Source: Streptomyces griseoluteus (GTDB lineage: Bacteria; Actinomycetota; Actinomycetes; Streptomycetales; Streptomycetaceae). Taken from it: DNA of 22,152 nucleotides. Of this stretch, positions 13,647 through 20,996 are shown one piece after another. Each line of letters starts with the position of its first letter. The first letter of the stretch is position 1. The DNA lies in assembly GCA_000717735.1 (NCBI GenBank), contig JOBE01000078.1, forward strand, positions 1-22,152. Reading direction: 5' to 3'. Under the pieces are notes generated by a model, which saw only the letters and a list, made by a program, of their open reading frames with translations, was not told the origin of the DNA and did not search any database. The position numbers and the translations under genes were made by a program.

Positions 13647-15803
13647 ATGCCCGGGTTGTTCGATGCGGTCGACGCACTGCTCGCGTCTCGCGCCGCCCTG
13701 CCGCCGCCGGAAGAGCGGAAGCGGCTGCGGCAGGCCCATGCCCTGACGGTCGACGAGGTCGCCGCCGCGCTCCAGGTGCGCCGGGCCACGGTCACCAGCT
13801 GGGAGTCCGGCAGGACGGAACCACGCCCGCCGGAGCGCGACGCGTACGCACGCCTCCTGGACGGCCTGGCCAAGCTGTACCCGGCGCCGGCCGAGGAGGG
13901 GGCGGAGGCGACGGAGGAAGAAGAAGACCCGGAACCCCCCACCGACTCCACCACGGCCACCCAGCCGACGCCGACGCCGACGACGCCCACGAGCACGCGG
14001 ACAACGAGCACGCGGACAACGGGCACGCGGACAACACGCCCCCCGACCGCCCCCACTGCCGCCACGGACGACCGCTTCGCGAACGGCCCCCTCGCGGTCA
14101 TCGACGTGGACGGCGACGCCTCAGGCCAGGTACTGGCGTACTGCCAGGGCGGCCTGATCCTGGAGGTGCCCGCCAAGTCGCTTCCGTCGCTGGTGGAGTG
14201 GACGCTGAGCGAGGGCAGGCTCGGGCAGCCCAGGCTGTCGGGCCCGGGCAAGGACGCCGACCCGCTCCTCGTCCTCACCGAGGCGGCCCTTGACCGCTTC
14301 GGCCTGCCGACGTCCCTCACCCCCGAGGAGCGGACCGCCGGGCGGATCCCGGAGGCCCACAAGGTCGTCAAGCAGCTGAAGCGCGCGCAGTGGCAGCTGA
14401 CGAAGCGCGGCTTCGGGCCGTGGGCGCGGATCTACCGTCCGGCCACGGGCTCCGAGCGGGCCTGCGTCCAGCTGTGCCTCCCGTCCTGGGGCGCGCTCGA
14501 CCCCCGCCACTGGGACGGCGCCGGCTCCCTGCCGCCGGCGGACCTCGCCCGCGTGCTGGGCGTCTTCGCGGCCCGGGTGATGACGCCGCGCGGCTCCACG
14601 GCGGTGACCGGCCTGGAGCTTATGACCGCCCTGCACCCGCCGACCCGGGCGTCCGAGCCCGACGCGGACGGCAAACGGCACTCCGAGCACAACCCCGGCA
14701 GCCTGGGCAAGGAGCCGGTCGACCCGGCGCCGTGCGAAGCGATCGACGGCCACCCGCTCCTCAAGGACCTGCCCCGCTTCTACGTCCGGGGCCCGGGGGA
14801 GAAGATCTTCGAGGAGGCGTACGACTGGGCCAGGCCGCTCACCGACGACGAGTGCATGCGCGCCCACCTGGTGGGCCTCGACGTGAACATGGCGTTCGCC
14901 GCCGGCGCGAACGGCCTGATTGTCGGCCTCGGCGCGCCGACCCACGAGAAGAACCCGGTCTTCGACCCGAAGCTTCCGGGCGCGTGGCTGGTGGACCTCT
15001 CCCACGTGGACCTGTCGCGGGTGAAGGTCGGCAAGGAGTGGGTGGACCTCCGCGGCGACCTCCTGCCGTCGCCGTTCACGCCGAAGGGTGACCGCCCGAC
15101 GGGCCCGGCCTGGTACGCGACGCCCACCGTCGCGTACGCGGTCGAGCTCGGCTACGAGGTGGCGCCCACGGAGGCGTACGTCCGCCACGACAACGGCCGC
15201 TACCTGGACGGCTGGTACGCCAGGCTCCGTGACGCGTACGTGGCCACGATGGCGGACCTCGGCGTCCAGGCCGACACGAGCCCGGAGGACTTCCTCAAGG
15301 CGATGGACGGCTACAAGAAGCGCGATCCGGAGCTGGCGATCGTCGTCTCGGCGATCAAGGCGACGGTGAAGGGCGGCCTGGGCAAGTTGCGCGAGCGCCC
15401 GCGCGGGGAGGGCTGGCGGCCGGGCGAGCCGTGGCGAGCGCTGTCCCGCCCCACCTGGCGGCCGGACATCCGCGCGGCGGTCATCTCCCGCACCCGCGTC
15501 AATCTCCACCGCAAGGTCGTGAAGCACGCGGCGTTCACGGGGCAGTACCCTGTCGCGATCCTGTCCGACTGCGTCGTCTACGCCGTGGACGGCACGTCGC
15601 CGCTCGACTTCCTGCCCTACCGGCAGGGCAAGGCACTGCCGGGCGGCTTCAAGCTCGGCGTCAACCCGGGCCTGGTCAAGCACGAGGGCACGCAGACCGT
15701 CCTGTGGGGCGAGGGAGTCCGGGAGCAGTACGAGGCGCCCGAACTGAACCTGGCCCGCTACATCAAGGCCGGCATCGTCTCCGATGCCGACAGCGGGGAG
15801 TAG
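13647..15803 (+). CDS. tap: Telomere-associated protein Tap
   Basis: This 718-residue protein matches Streptomyces Tap, which binds the 3' overhang of the telomere and recruits the terminal protein for end patching. It has an N-terminal XRE-like helix-turn-helix (LTVDEVAAALQVRRATVTSWESG, about 33-55), an acidic then Thr/Pro/Arg-rich linker (about 75-135) and a long conserved body. The body includes LAVIDVDGDASGQVLAY, GLDVNMAFAAGANG and VVYAVDGTSPLDFLPYRQGKALPGGFKLG. The linker holds three 15-bp direct repeats (13991-14035). The length is close to that of known Taps. AGGAGGT sits six bases before the ATG. The stop is three bases before tpg, so the two form an operon. Confidence 0.93.
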   Translation: MPGLFDAVDALLASRAALPPPEERKRLRQAHALTVDEVAAALQVRRATVTSWESGRTEPRPPERDAYARLLDGLAKLYPAPAEEGAEATEEEEDPEPPTDSTTATQPTPTPTTPTSTRTTSTRTTGTRTTRPPTAPTAATDDRFANGPLAVIDVDGDASGQVLAYCQGGLILEVPAKSLPSLVEWTLSEGRLGQPRLSGPGKDADPLLVLTEAALDRFGLPTSLTPEERTAGRIPEAHKVVKQLKRAQWQLTKRGFGPWARIYRPATGSERACVQLCLPSWGALDPRHWDGAGSLPPADLARVLGVFAARVMTPRGSTAVTGLELMTALHPPTRASEPDADGKRHSEHNPGSLGKEPVDPAPCEAIDGHPLLKDLPRFYVRGPGEKIFEEAYDWARPLTDDECMRAHLVGLDVNMAFAAGANGLIVGLGAPTHEKNPVFDPKLPGAWLVDLSHVDLSRVKVGKEWVDLRGDLLPSPFTPKGDRPTGPAWYATPTVAYAVELGYEVAPTEAYVRHDNGRYLDGWYARLRDAYVATMADLGVQADTSPEDFLKAMDGYKKRDPELAIVVSAIKATVKGGLGKLRERPRGEGWRPGEPWRALSRPTWRPDIRAAVISRTRVNLHRKVVKHAAFTGQYPVAILSDCVVYAVDGTSPLDFLPYRQGKALPGGFKLGVNPGLVKHEGTQTVLWGEGVREQYEAPELNLARYIKAGIVSDADSGE
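13991..14035 (+). repeat. 15-bp tandem repeat x3 in the tap linker
   Basis: GAGCACGCGGACAAC occurs twice and GGGCACGCGGACAAC once, head to tail. It is translated as (S/G)TRTT repeats in the Thr/Arg-rich linker between the helix-turn-helix and the body of Tap. Slippage expansion is the likely origin. Confidence 0.85.
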
Positions 15804-15806
15804 GCG

Positions 15807-16367
15807 ATGGGCGACTTCGACGACAGCCTCGACGAGGCGGTGCACAAGGCGTTCACCCGCCCGGTGCCGAAGAGCGCGGGCGCGCGGATGCGGTTCCTGG
15901 TCAAGCAGCTGGGCGGCACCAGGCAGGTCGCCCAGCTCCTCGGGATCTCCCAGCGCACCGTCGAGCGGTACGTGAAGGACCAGATCAAGAAGCCCCGGCC
16001 CGACCTCGCCGCGCGCCTGGAGCGCGAGGTGAAGCTCAGGTGGCAGCCGCAGATCCAGGCGAGGGCCCGGCGGAAGGCGGCGTCGACCACCGGCATCGTC
16101 ATCGACATCCACGCCCGCTTCGGCTACACGGGAGCCCCGGAGGGCACCACGGACCAGGACCGCATCCGCCACCTCACGGTGGCCCTCCCGCCCCCGTACG
16201 CGGCCCGCCTCTTCGACGCCCAGCAGCAGGGCGCCGCGGACAACGAACTCCAGCAGATCGCGGCGAACTCACTCCGGGAGGTCTACTTCCAGGACGACGG
16301 CCGCCGAGCGGGCTCGCTGCGAGAGGTGGAGATCAACGACCTCCTGAGCCTGGAGTTCGAACTGTAG
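15807..16367 (+). CDS. tpg: Telomere terminal protein Tpg
   Basis: This 186-residue protein matches Streptomyces terminal proteins (about 184 residues), which are covalently joined to the 5' DNA ends and prime end synthesis. It has a helix-turn-helix at about 37-62 (GGTRQVAQLLGISQRTVERYVKDQ), a basic stretch RARRKAAST (about 85-94) and a C-terminal region with LREVYFQDDGRRAGSLREVEINDLLSLEFEL. From memory, the priming residue of characterised Tpgs is a threonine near 114; here T114-T115 lie in APEGTTDQDR, which fits. It follows tap by three bases. Together they serve the telomere at the right end of the window, about 6 kb away. Confidence 0.93.
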   Translation: MGDFDDSLDEAVHKAFTRPVPKSAGARMRFLVKQLGGTRQVAQLLGISQRTVERYVKDQIKKPRPDLAARLEREVKLRWQPQIQARARRKAASTTGIVIDIHARFGYTGAPEGTTDQDRIRHLTVALPPPYAARLFDAQQQGAADNELQQIAANSLREVYFQDDGRRAGSLREVEINDLLSLEFEL

Positions 16368-16373
16368 GAAACG

Positions 16374-16408
16374 CATGAGGCCCGGATCCACAGGATCCGG
16401 GCCTCATG
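16374..16408. terminator. Strong bidirectional terminator between tpg and tRNA
   Basis: Perfect 16-base arms (CATGAGGCCCGGATCC and its complement) flank a 3-base loop (ACA), seven bases after the tpg stop and nine before the tRNA 3' end. It probably ends transcription from both sides. Confidence 0.85.
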
Positions 16409-16416
16409 TCATTCAG

Positions 16417-16490
16417 TAGCGGGGACAGGATTTGAACCTGCGACCTCTGGGTTATGAGCCCAGCGAGCTACCGAGCTGCTCCACCCCGCG
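16417..16490 (-). tRNA. Initiator tRNA-Met (CAT anticodon)
   Basis: The 74-nt gene folds into a complete cloverleaf. The acceptor starts CGCGGGG and pairs with CCCCGCT. The D stem is GAGC/GCTC, the anticodon stem CTGGG/CCCAG has loop CTCATAA, and the T arm is GCAGG-TTCAAAT-CCTGT. The unpaired first base (C1 opposite U72) and the GGG/CCC run in the anticodon stem are initiator hallmarks, so this is tRNA-fMet and not an elongator. CCA is not encoded. A TAGCGT box lies about 25 bases upstream on the minus strand and may be its promoter. Finding it on a plasmid-like molecule is unusual. Confidence 0.93.
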
Positions 16491-16656
16491 TCGGTAGGTA
16501 CAACACTACGCTACCCACGACCCCCCGATGACCAGGCCGCGGAGGCAGCCCCCCGACCGCGCAGGCGCGGGCGACTAGAATCAGTGGCGACATCGCGTGT
16601 CGGTCACCGGCCGGGTGAGACATGGAGGTGTCAGGACATGCCTCCGGAGGCATTCC

Positions 16657-17046
16657 TTGCCAGTCGAATTGAACCACCTGATTATTCACGCCCGGGACAA
16701 CCGGGAATCCGCGGAATTCTTCGCGAACCTGCTCGGCCTTGATATCACCGCCGAATGGGGCCAGTTCATCGCCGTAGATCTGAACAACGGCGTCACGCTG
16801 GACTTCGCCACCCTTCCCGCGGACGAGATCACGCCCCAGCACTACGCCTTCCTGGTCTCCGAGGAGGAGTTCGACACGGCGTACACGCGGATCAGGCAGC
16901 GCGGCATCGAGCACTACGCCGATCCCCACCGGAAGCGGCCCGGCACGACCAACCGCAACGACGGAGGCCACGGCGTCTACTTCGTGGATCCGGCGGGCCA
17001 CCTTCTGGAACTCATCACCGTGCCGTACGGCGGCTGGCCCTCGTAA
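16657..17046 (+). CDS. VOC-superfamily (glyoxalase/bleomycin-resistance-like) protein
   Basis: This 129-residue protein is a single vicinal-oxygen-chelate domain made of two beta-alpha-beta-beta-beta units: LNHLIIHARDNRESAEFFANLLGL at the start and HYAFLVSEEEFDTAYTRIRQRGI in the middle. It ends with GGHGVYFVDPAGHLLELIT. Likely metal ligands are H7, H62 and E118. Such proteins bind metals in isomerases, dioxygenases or drug-binding proteins; the substrate here is unknown. The TTG start at 16657 is chosen because CCGGAGG lies six bases upstream and the domain begins at once; the frame is open further upstream but has no family-like sequence. Confidence 0.85.
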   Translation: MPVELNHLIIHARDNRESAEFFANLLGLDITAEWGQFIAVDLNNGVTLDFATLPADEITPQHYAFLVSEEEFDTAYTRIRQRGIEHYADPHRKRPGTTNRNDGGHGVYFVDPAGHLLELITVPYGGWPS

Positions 17047-17071
17047 CGTCTCTGCGAGGTGGGAGCCCGGG

Positions 17072-17102
17072 TTGCCCGTCGTCGGATCTCGCCCCCTAGG
17101 CT
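17072..17102 (+). promoter_or_regulatory. Promoter of the DUF6882-like gene (leaderless)
   Basis: TTGCCC (17072-17077) and TAGGCT (17097-17102) are 19 bp apart and fit the main sigma-factor pattern. The -10 box ends seven bases before the ATG at 17110, so the transcript should begin at or next to the start codon without a ribosome-binding site. Confidence 0.6.
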
Positions 17103-17109
17103 CGTGATC

Positions 17110-17799
17110 ATGACAACGGGATTCAGCGACCAGTTCCTGCTCGAGGCGGAGCGGCACTCCGTCTGGGGTGCCGCTCAGCTCGAGGTGCTCATGGAGTTCC
17201 TGCCCGAGGCGCCGTGGACCGCGGATCTGCCGACGTGTTCGTACCGGCAGGGGGAGGTGCAGCTACGGGTCGGTGTCCTTGGGACGTACGACATGGAGCA
17301 AGGTTCCTGGCTGTGGGGCTGGGCCAATCCGGGGCTCGGCGGGAGTGAGGTCGTGGCGTTGTCCGCTGCCGTGGCACGGTACGGGCAGGCGCACGGGATT
17401 CCTGAGTTCACCGCTGAGGAACTCGATCTGTCCGGGTTCGACGATCCTCGGCGGGCCGCCGAGATGCTGGCCTTCGCGGGGATGGGGGTAGCCGACGCTC
17501 CCGGGTACATCGGCCAGCCCGCCGGGCCCGGCACCCTGGTGTACTTCCTGCCGGACGACCCGAAGGTGCCGAGCGCCCAGCTCGATCCGGTCGCCCTGCC
17601 GCGCGTGCTCATGGCCGGGGTCTCACTCATCGGCCGTTCGCCGCGCCAGGCCGTCACGGGGTACTTCGAGCACCACGGGGTGCCGCAGCGCATGGACGGC
17701 GACCAGCTGATCGCCGACCTGCCGACCGGGAACGCCGCCGTCGTCTCCTTCGACCGGATGGGACGGATCGGCAACATCCGGCTCACGGTCACCGGCTGA
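17110..17799 (+). CDS. DUF6882-like protein
   Basis: This 229-residue soluble protein has a probable DUF6882 domain in residues 1-135: FSDQFLLEAERHSVWGAAQ, then WLWGWANPGLG and ALSAAVARYGQAHGIPEF. The function of that family is unknown. The C-terminal part (about 150-229) contains LDPVALPRVLMAGVSLIGRSPRQAVTGYFEHHG and ends in a beta-rich segment. It has no signal peptide or membrane helix. The ATG at 17110 is chosen because a good promoter sits directly upstream and the N-terminus of the domain starts there; there is no ribosome-binding site. Confidence 0.75.
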   Translation: MTTGFSDQFLLEAERHSVWGAAQLEVLMEFLPEAPWTADLPTCSYRQGEVQLRVGVLGTYDMEQGSWLWGWANPGLGGSEVVALSAAVARYGQAHGIPEFTAEELDLSGFDDPRRAAEMLAFAGMGVADAPGYIGQPAGPGTLVYFLPDDPKVPSAQLDPVALPRVLMAGVSLIGRSPRQAVTGYFEHHGVPQRMDGDQLIADLPTGNAAVVSFDRMGRIGNIRLTVTG

Positions 17800-18210
17800 C
17801 GGTGAGTTCCTGGGTGAGGACGTGTTCGACCAGGAAGACGAGAACGGGCGCGGAAATGCAGTTCCCAAGCGCCGCCTTGCGCTGGCCCGGTCGACGGCCT
17901 ACGGCTCCAGCGGCGTCGTGCACGCCGTTCTTCGAGTACCGGTCGGAACGGCTGGTCGTTTTCACGTCATGGGACCTTGCACATGCGACGAGACGATCTG
18001 CCACGGACCGGCACTCATGGCCGCCGACCACCGGATGCCCGCTTCACCACAAAGCGGACCTCCGACCGCTCTGATCGGCTCGGCGGTGATCAGCTGGCAG
18101 ACCGAGCGGGCCCTCAGCGAACTCGGCACTACCCGGCTCGACGCCGTCTTCGTGCACAACCCCGAGCACCTGCCCTTCGACCAGCTCTCCAGAACAAGTG
18201 CAGCGCCCTA
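17800..18210. other. Decayed region before the insertion sequence
   Basis: No intact gene is convincing here. On the minus strand, residues read from about 17900 down to 17789 (AALGNCISAPVLVFLVEHVL) faintly resemble the last motif of a DNA cytosine methyltransferase. On the plus strand, the last 140 bases look like part of an aldo/keto reductase. Base composition is more mixed than in the flanking genes, in keeping with gene remnants. Confidence 0.4.
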
Positions 18211-18211
18211 A
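18068..18211 (+). pseudogene. Aldo/keto-reductase fragment cut by the insertion sequence
   Basis: The frame reads VISWQTERALSELGTTRLDAVFVHNPEHLPFD. Its ERxLxxLGTxxLDxxxVHNPE pattern is typical of the mid-barrel segment of aldo/keto reductases. There is no start domain upstream in frame. The frame ends in a TAA made by the TA target and the first base of the insertion sequence. No continuation is seen beyond the element. Short matches like this can mislead, so the call is tentative. Confidence 0.4.
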
Positions 18212-19088
18212 GGGTTGTCCCGTAACTGCTGGTCACGGGTGAGATGATCTTGGTGTGGCTGGTGTGATCACGGCGTCGGAGCCGTCCTGGATAGCCCCGT
18301 TCACCGGGCTGAGCCCGCGCTGTTTCGGGAAGCTGGTGACCGTGCTGCGGCGTGAGGGTGCGGACGCGGTCCGCGAGGGCCGGCCGTGGAGCCTTCCGCT
18401 GGAGGACCGGGCACTGCTGGTCGCGGCCTACTGGCGCACGAACTTGACGATGCGCCAGCTGGCCCCGCTGTTCGGGGTGTCCAAGTCGGCCGCGGACCGC
18501 ATCATCGCCCACCTCGGGCCGATGCTTGCGCTCCAGCCCCGAAAGCGGTTCGCCAAGGACACCGTGCTCATCGTGGACGGCACCCTGGTGCCCACCCGCG
18601 ACCACACCATCGCGGCGCAGTCGAAGAACTACCGGTACTCCACCAACCACCAGGTCGTCATCGACGCCGACACCTGCCTGGTCGTCGTGGTCGGCCGGCC
18701 GCTCGCCGGAAACCGCAACGACTGCAAGGCATGGGAGGAATCCGGCGCCAAAGCCGCCGCCGGGAAGACACTCACGATCGCCGACGGTGGCTATCCCGGC
18801 ACCGGACTCGTCATGCCGCACCGCCGCCGCAAGGGCGAAGAACTGGCCGACTGGAAGCGGGATCACAACAAGTCCCACAAGCAGGTCCGAGCCCGCGTCG
18901 AGCACGTCTTCGCCCGCATGAAGACCTGGAAGATCCTCCGCGACTGCCGACTCAAAGGCGACGGCGTCCACCACGCCATGCTCGGCATCGCCCGCATGCA
19001 CAACCTCGCCCTCGCCGGATAGGCAAGCGGCACGTACAGCGAACGGCCACGTCCAGGAAGACCCAAAGATCATTTACGGGACAGCCCT
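18211..19088 (+). mobile_element. Complete IS5-family insertion sequence with TA target duplication
   Basis: The 878-bp element has imperfect terminal inverted repeats, AGGGTTGTCCCGTAACTG at the left and AGGGCTGTCCCGTAAATG read from the right, with 16 of 18 matching. A TA lies directly outside each end (18209-18210, 19089-19090), which fits the 2-bp duplication of the IS427-like group. It carries one intact transposase gene. Both ends and the gene look functional, so the insertion may be recent. Confidence 0.85.
18255..19022 (+). CDS. IS5-family transposase (DDE_Tnp_4 type)
   Basis: This 255-residue transposase is carried in a single frame. An N-terminal helix-turn-helix (NLTMRQLAPLFGVSKSAADRII, about 62-83) is followed by the DDE nuclease fold: VDGT (first Asp), IADGGYPGTG (second Asp) and RARVEHVFARMK (Glu). 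Between them is the NYRYSTNHQVVIDAD segment typical of HARBI1/IS5-like enzymes. It starts with GTG 44 bases inside the left end. No frameshift is present, unlike in two-frame relatives. Confidence 0.93.
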   Translation: MAGVITASEPSWIAPFTGLSPRCFGKLVTVLRREGADAVREGRPWSLPLEDRALLVAAYWRTNLTMRQLAPLFGVSKSAADRIIAHLGPMLALQPRKRFAKDTVLIVDGTLVPTRDHTIAAQSKNYRYSTNHQVVIDADTCLVVVVGRPLAGNRNDCKAWEESGAKAAAGKTLTIADGGYPGTGLVMPHRRRKGEELADWKRDHNKSHKQVRARVEHVFARMKTWKILRDCRLKGDGVHHAMLGIARMHNLALAG

Positions 19089-19090
19089 TA

Positions 19091-19251
19091 GCACTTTCAC
19101 CAGCCCATTCGGCTCTGCCGGTGACAAATGTCCTGCTTCGGCTCAGTGAGACTGAGCGGCTGAGGTGGCCCCTTAGCGCTTGAGTTGGCCTGGCTGAGCG
19201 GTCCAGTTGGCCGGTGCACCCGCTGACGTAGCACGCCCCCGGATCCGGTAG
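19091..19251. repeat. AGTTGGCC repeats, possible end of a lost transposon
   Basis: GCTTGAGTTGGCC and GGTCCAGTTGGCC occur about 25 bp apart (near 19175-19212), close to TGACAAATGTCCTGCTTCGGCTC (about 19121-19143). Repeated short motifs of this kind mark the ends of some actinobacterial IS21-like elements. No transposase of that type is present, so this would be a solo end. No gene is seen. Confidence 0.3.
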
Positions 19252-19267
19252 CTTGAACGCGTTCAAG
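19252..19267. promoter_or_regulatory. 16-bp perfect palindrome, probable operator
   Basis: CTTGAACGCGTTCAAG is exactly self-complementary and lies 22 bases before the membrane-protein start. TTGAACG could overlap the -35 box. It resembles binding sites of TetR-family repressors, but no such regulator is encoded in the window. Confidence 0.6.
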
Positions 19268-19289
19268 TCATCGGGTCCGGGGGTTGGTC

Positions 19290-19682
19290 ATGCAGGCCGC
19301 TGCGCGAGCGAGTATTCATCCATGGCAGTTCGGCCTCGTGCTGTGCGCCGTGGTCACCCCCCTACCGGTGCTGATCGTGTGGTTCGCGGGTTCCGGCATC
19401 CTGGCGCTCGCCTTCGCGACCGCCGCGGTGGTCTCCGTGCCGTTGTTCCTGTACGCCCGGCCGTCCGGCTTCGTCTACGTCGCGGGCGCCATCGCGGCGC
19501 TGCTGGTGCTGTGGTCGTTCATCGGCGCCATGGCCGGCATGTTCCTGTTCTTCCCCTCGGCGCTGCAGCTCCTGCTGGCCACCGGGGCGGACCCGCGCGA
19601 ACGCCCGACCGCCGCCAAGGTGATGGCCGGTGCCGGACTCCTGCTGTCGGCGGCGGTCGTGGTGCAGTCGTTGAGGAGCTGA
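19290..19682 (+). CDS. Small four-helix membrane protein of unknown function
   Basis: This 130-residue protein has four hydrophobic segments, at about 14-33, 36-54, 61-95 (long) and 110-127. A short polar stretch DPRERPTAAK sits between the third and fourth. There is no recognisable catalytic motif. The ATG at 19290 follows a GGGGGTT stretch; a TTG at 19284 is also possible. It is preceded by a perfect palindrome, which suggests repressor control. No family can be assigned. Confidence 0.65.
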   Translation: MQAAARASIHPWQFGLVLCAVVTPLPVLIVWFAGSGILALAFATAAVVSVPLFLYARPSGFVYVAGAIAALLVLWSFIGAMAGMFLFFPSALQLLLATGADPRERPTAAKVMAGAGLLLSAAVVVQSLRS

Positions 19683-19779
19683 GCGCTCTCAGGGGGTGTC
19701 CGGCTAGCGGGTGCGCGGCTGGTTGAAGCGGAGCATGTTGCCGGCGGGCTCCGCCTGCCGTGATGTCGTACTCCGCTTC

Positions 19780-19785
19780 TATGCT
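19780..19785 (+). promoter_or_regulatory. -10 box of a probable leaderless promoter
   Basis: TATGCT lies six bases before the ATG at 19792, and a weak -35 (CTGCCG) lies 19 bp upstream. The spacing implies transcription starting at or near the start codon. Confidence 0.45.
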
Positions 19786-19791
19786 CCTGCG

Positions 19792-20310
19792 ATGACGTCT
19801 TACGAAGGCACGCATCCCACCGTTCTCGTCCGGGTGGGCAACTGCCACGCCCAGATCGACGAGCAGCTCGCACCAGCTATCCAGGCGATCTGGGAGTGTG
19901 GCATCGACACGTTCACCTGCTGTCAGGACTTGGCCGAGAGTAACGCGGATTGGCCAGCGAAGTTGCCGCACATGGCGGAGTGGGTGGAGTCCCGCCGCGG
20001 CTGGATGCTCATCGACTTCCCGGTCGACAGCGGACTCTCCTTCCTCTCGGCCGTAGCAAATGCCGGACCGCGGGATGCCTTCTACGTGCGGATGACGCAC
20101 TGGGCCGCCCCCGACGCCTGGGACGTGACCATCAAGCCGATGGACGCGGCAATGTTTCAGGGCGACCAGCCGTCGGACTTCGCCCTGCGCCTCCTGCAGG
20201 TCAGCTTCCCTGCCTACGATCTGCCGGAACTGACCCGGCGCCTCCGCGAACACATCGCAGGCCGTACGGTGCCGCCTGCCCCCGCTGACTGGAGCACGGT
20301 GGGTCGCTAG
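19792..20310 (+). CDS. Hypothetical cytosolic protein
   Basis: This 172-residue protein is not recognised. It begins MTSYEGTHPTVLVRVGNCHAQIDEQLAPAIQAIWECGIDTFTCCQDL. Clustered cysteines (NCH, C-C pair) and an acidic helix suggest a metal or redox site. The middle has VESRRGWMLIDFP, and the C-terminal part has LRLLQVSFPAYDLPELTRRLREH. It has no signal peptide or membrane helix. The ATG at 19792 is preferred because of the promoter box directly upstream; the frame is open to 19711 but that part looks non-coding. Its downstream neighbour is convergent, with a hairpin terminator between. Confidence 0.7.
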   Translation: MTSYEGTHPTVLVRVGNCHAQIDEQLAPAIQAIWECGIDTFTCCQDLAESNADWPAKLPHMAEWVESRRGWMLIDFPVDSGLSFLSAVANAGPRDAFYVRMTHWAAPDAWDVTIKPMDAAMFQGDQPSDFALRLLQVSFPAYDLPELTRRLREHIAGRTVPPAPADWSTVGR

Positions 20311-20344
20311 CTTCCGACCGGATCGCTCTGGATGCGGGCTCCAG

Positions 20345-20387
20345 CTGAGCGCTCGACTTGGCCAGACGGGCCAAGTCGAGGGCTCAG
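20345..20387. terminator. Bidirectional terminator hairpin
   Basis: CTGAGC-G-CTCGACTTGGCC and its counterpart form 19-base arms with one mismatch around loop AGACG. It lies between convergent genes. Confidence 0.75.
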
Positions 20388-20436
20388 TCACACTCGGACC
20401 AATCGGTCCGGAGCTCGCTCGCGTACACGGAGGCCG

Positions 20437-20865
20437 TCATGCCTGGACTGTCGTGTCCGAGGCCGGGTGGCGGGGGGCTGGTACGACAGCGCCGGCCTGC
20501 TCGGCGGCAAGCGTCTGGTCGACGAACTCCCGCACGAGCGCCGCAGTCTCAGCGACCGTGACGTACTTCGTCCACGTCGCCTTGTGCCACCAGCAGGACA
20601 GCTCGAAGCGGTAGGCGCCATGGGCGAGCTCCACGTGCTCGATCCACGGCACGTGCTTGCATCGGCGCGAACGGATGATGTGGCGTTCCCTCGCCTCCAC
20701 ATGCATCTGGGCGAGGGCGGCGTGGTACCGGGTGGGCAGTGTGCGTCGCTCCAGGCAGCCTCGGCACTCAAGCTCTATGCAGGCATGGTGCCAGGCGGAT
20801 CGGTCTTGCGCGTGTAGGTAGGTGCCGTTTGGCACGAGGGCCCGGGATTCGGTCGGGTTCTTCAC
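20437..20865 (-). CDS. Hypothetical cysteine-containing protein
   Basis: This frame of 142 residues is not recognised. It has a CIELECRGC cluster, then a His/Arg-rich stretch EARERHIIRSRRCKHVPWIEHVELAHGAYRFELSCWWHKATW and a helical end (ETAALVREFVDQTLAAEQAG). The Cys/His spacing could form a zinc site. The GTG at 20865 is tentative; a TTG at 20901 would add 12 residues, and neither has a convincing ribosome-binding site. The convergent terminator downstream supports a real gene. Confidence 0.5.
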   Translation of the reverse strand: MKNPTESRALVPNGTYLHAQDRSAWHHACIELECRGCLERRTLPTRYHAALAQMHVEARERHIIRSRRCKHVPWIEHVELAHGAYRFELSCWWHKATWTKYVTVAETAALVREFVDQTLAAEQAGAVVPAPRHPASDTTVQA

Positions 20866-20996
20866 CCGCGTATCTGGCTGCTTTCCGACAGCAGGCCCCA
20901 AATGTTTGCCGCCGCGCCGTGCAGTGTGCGAAGCTCGGCGCTGCCAAGATGATCATGATGCAGCTATTCCGCTGCACTGCCGTTGGGGGTTCTGAG

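Noticed and set aside
14121..16172. Long minus-strand open frame opposite tap-tpg
   Set aside because: It is a mirror frame of clear tap and tpg genes, with a product rich in Arg, Val and Leu and no recognisable domain.
16440..16465. GGGTTATGA inside the tRNA resembling half of the partition palindrome
   Set aside because: It is the conserved anticodon arm (CTCATAACCC) of initiator tRNA. The other half is absent, so the match is most likely chance.
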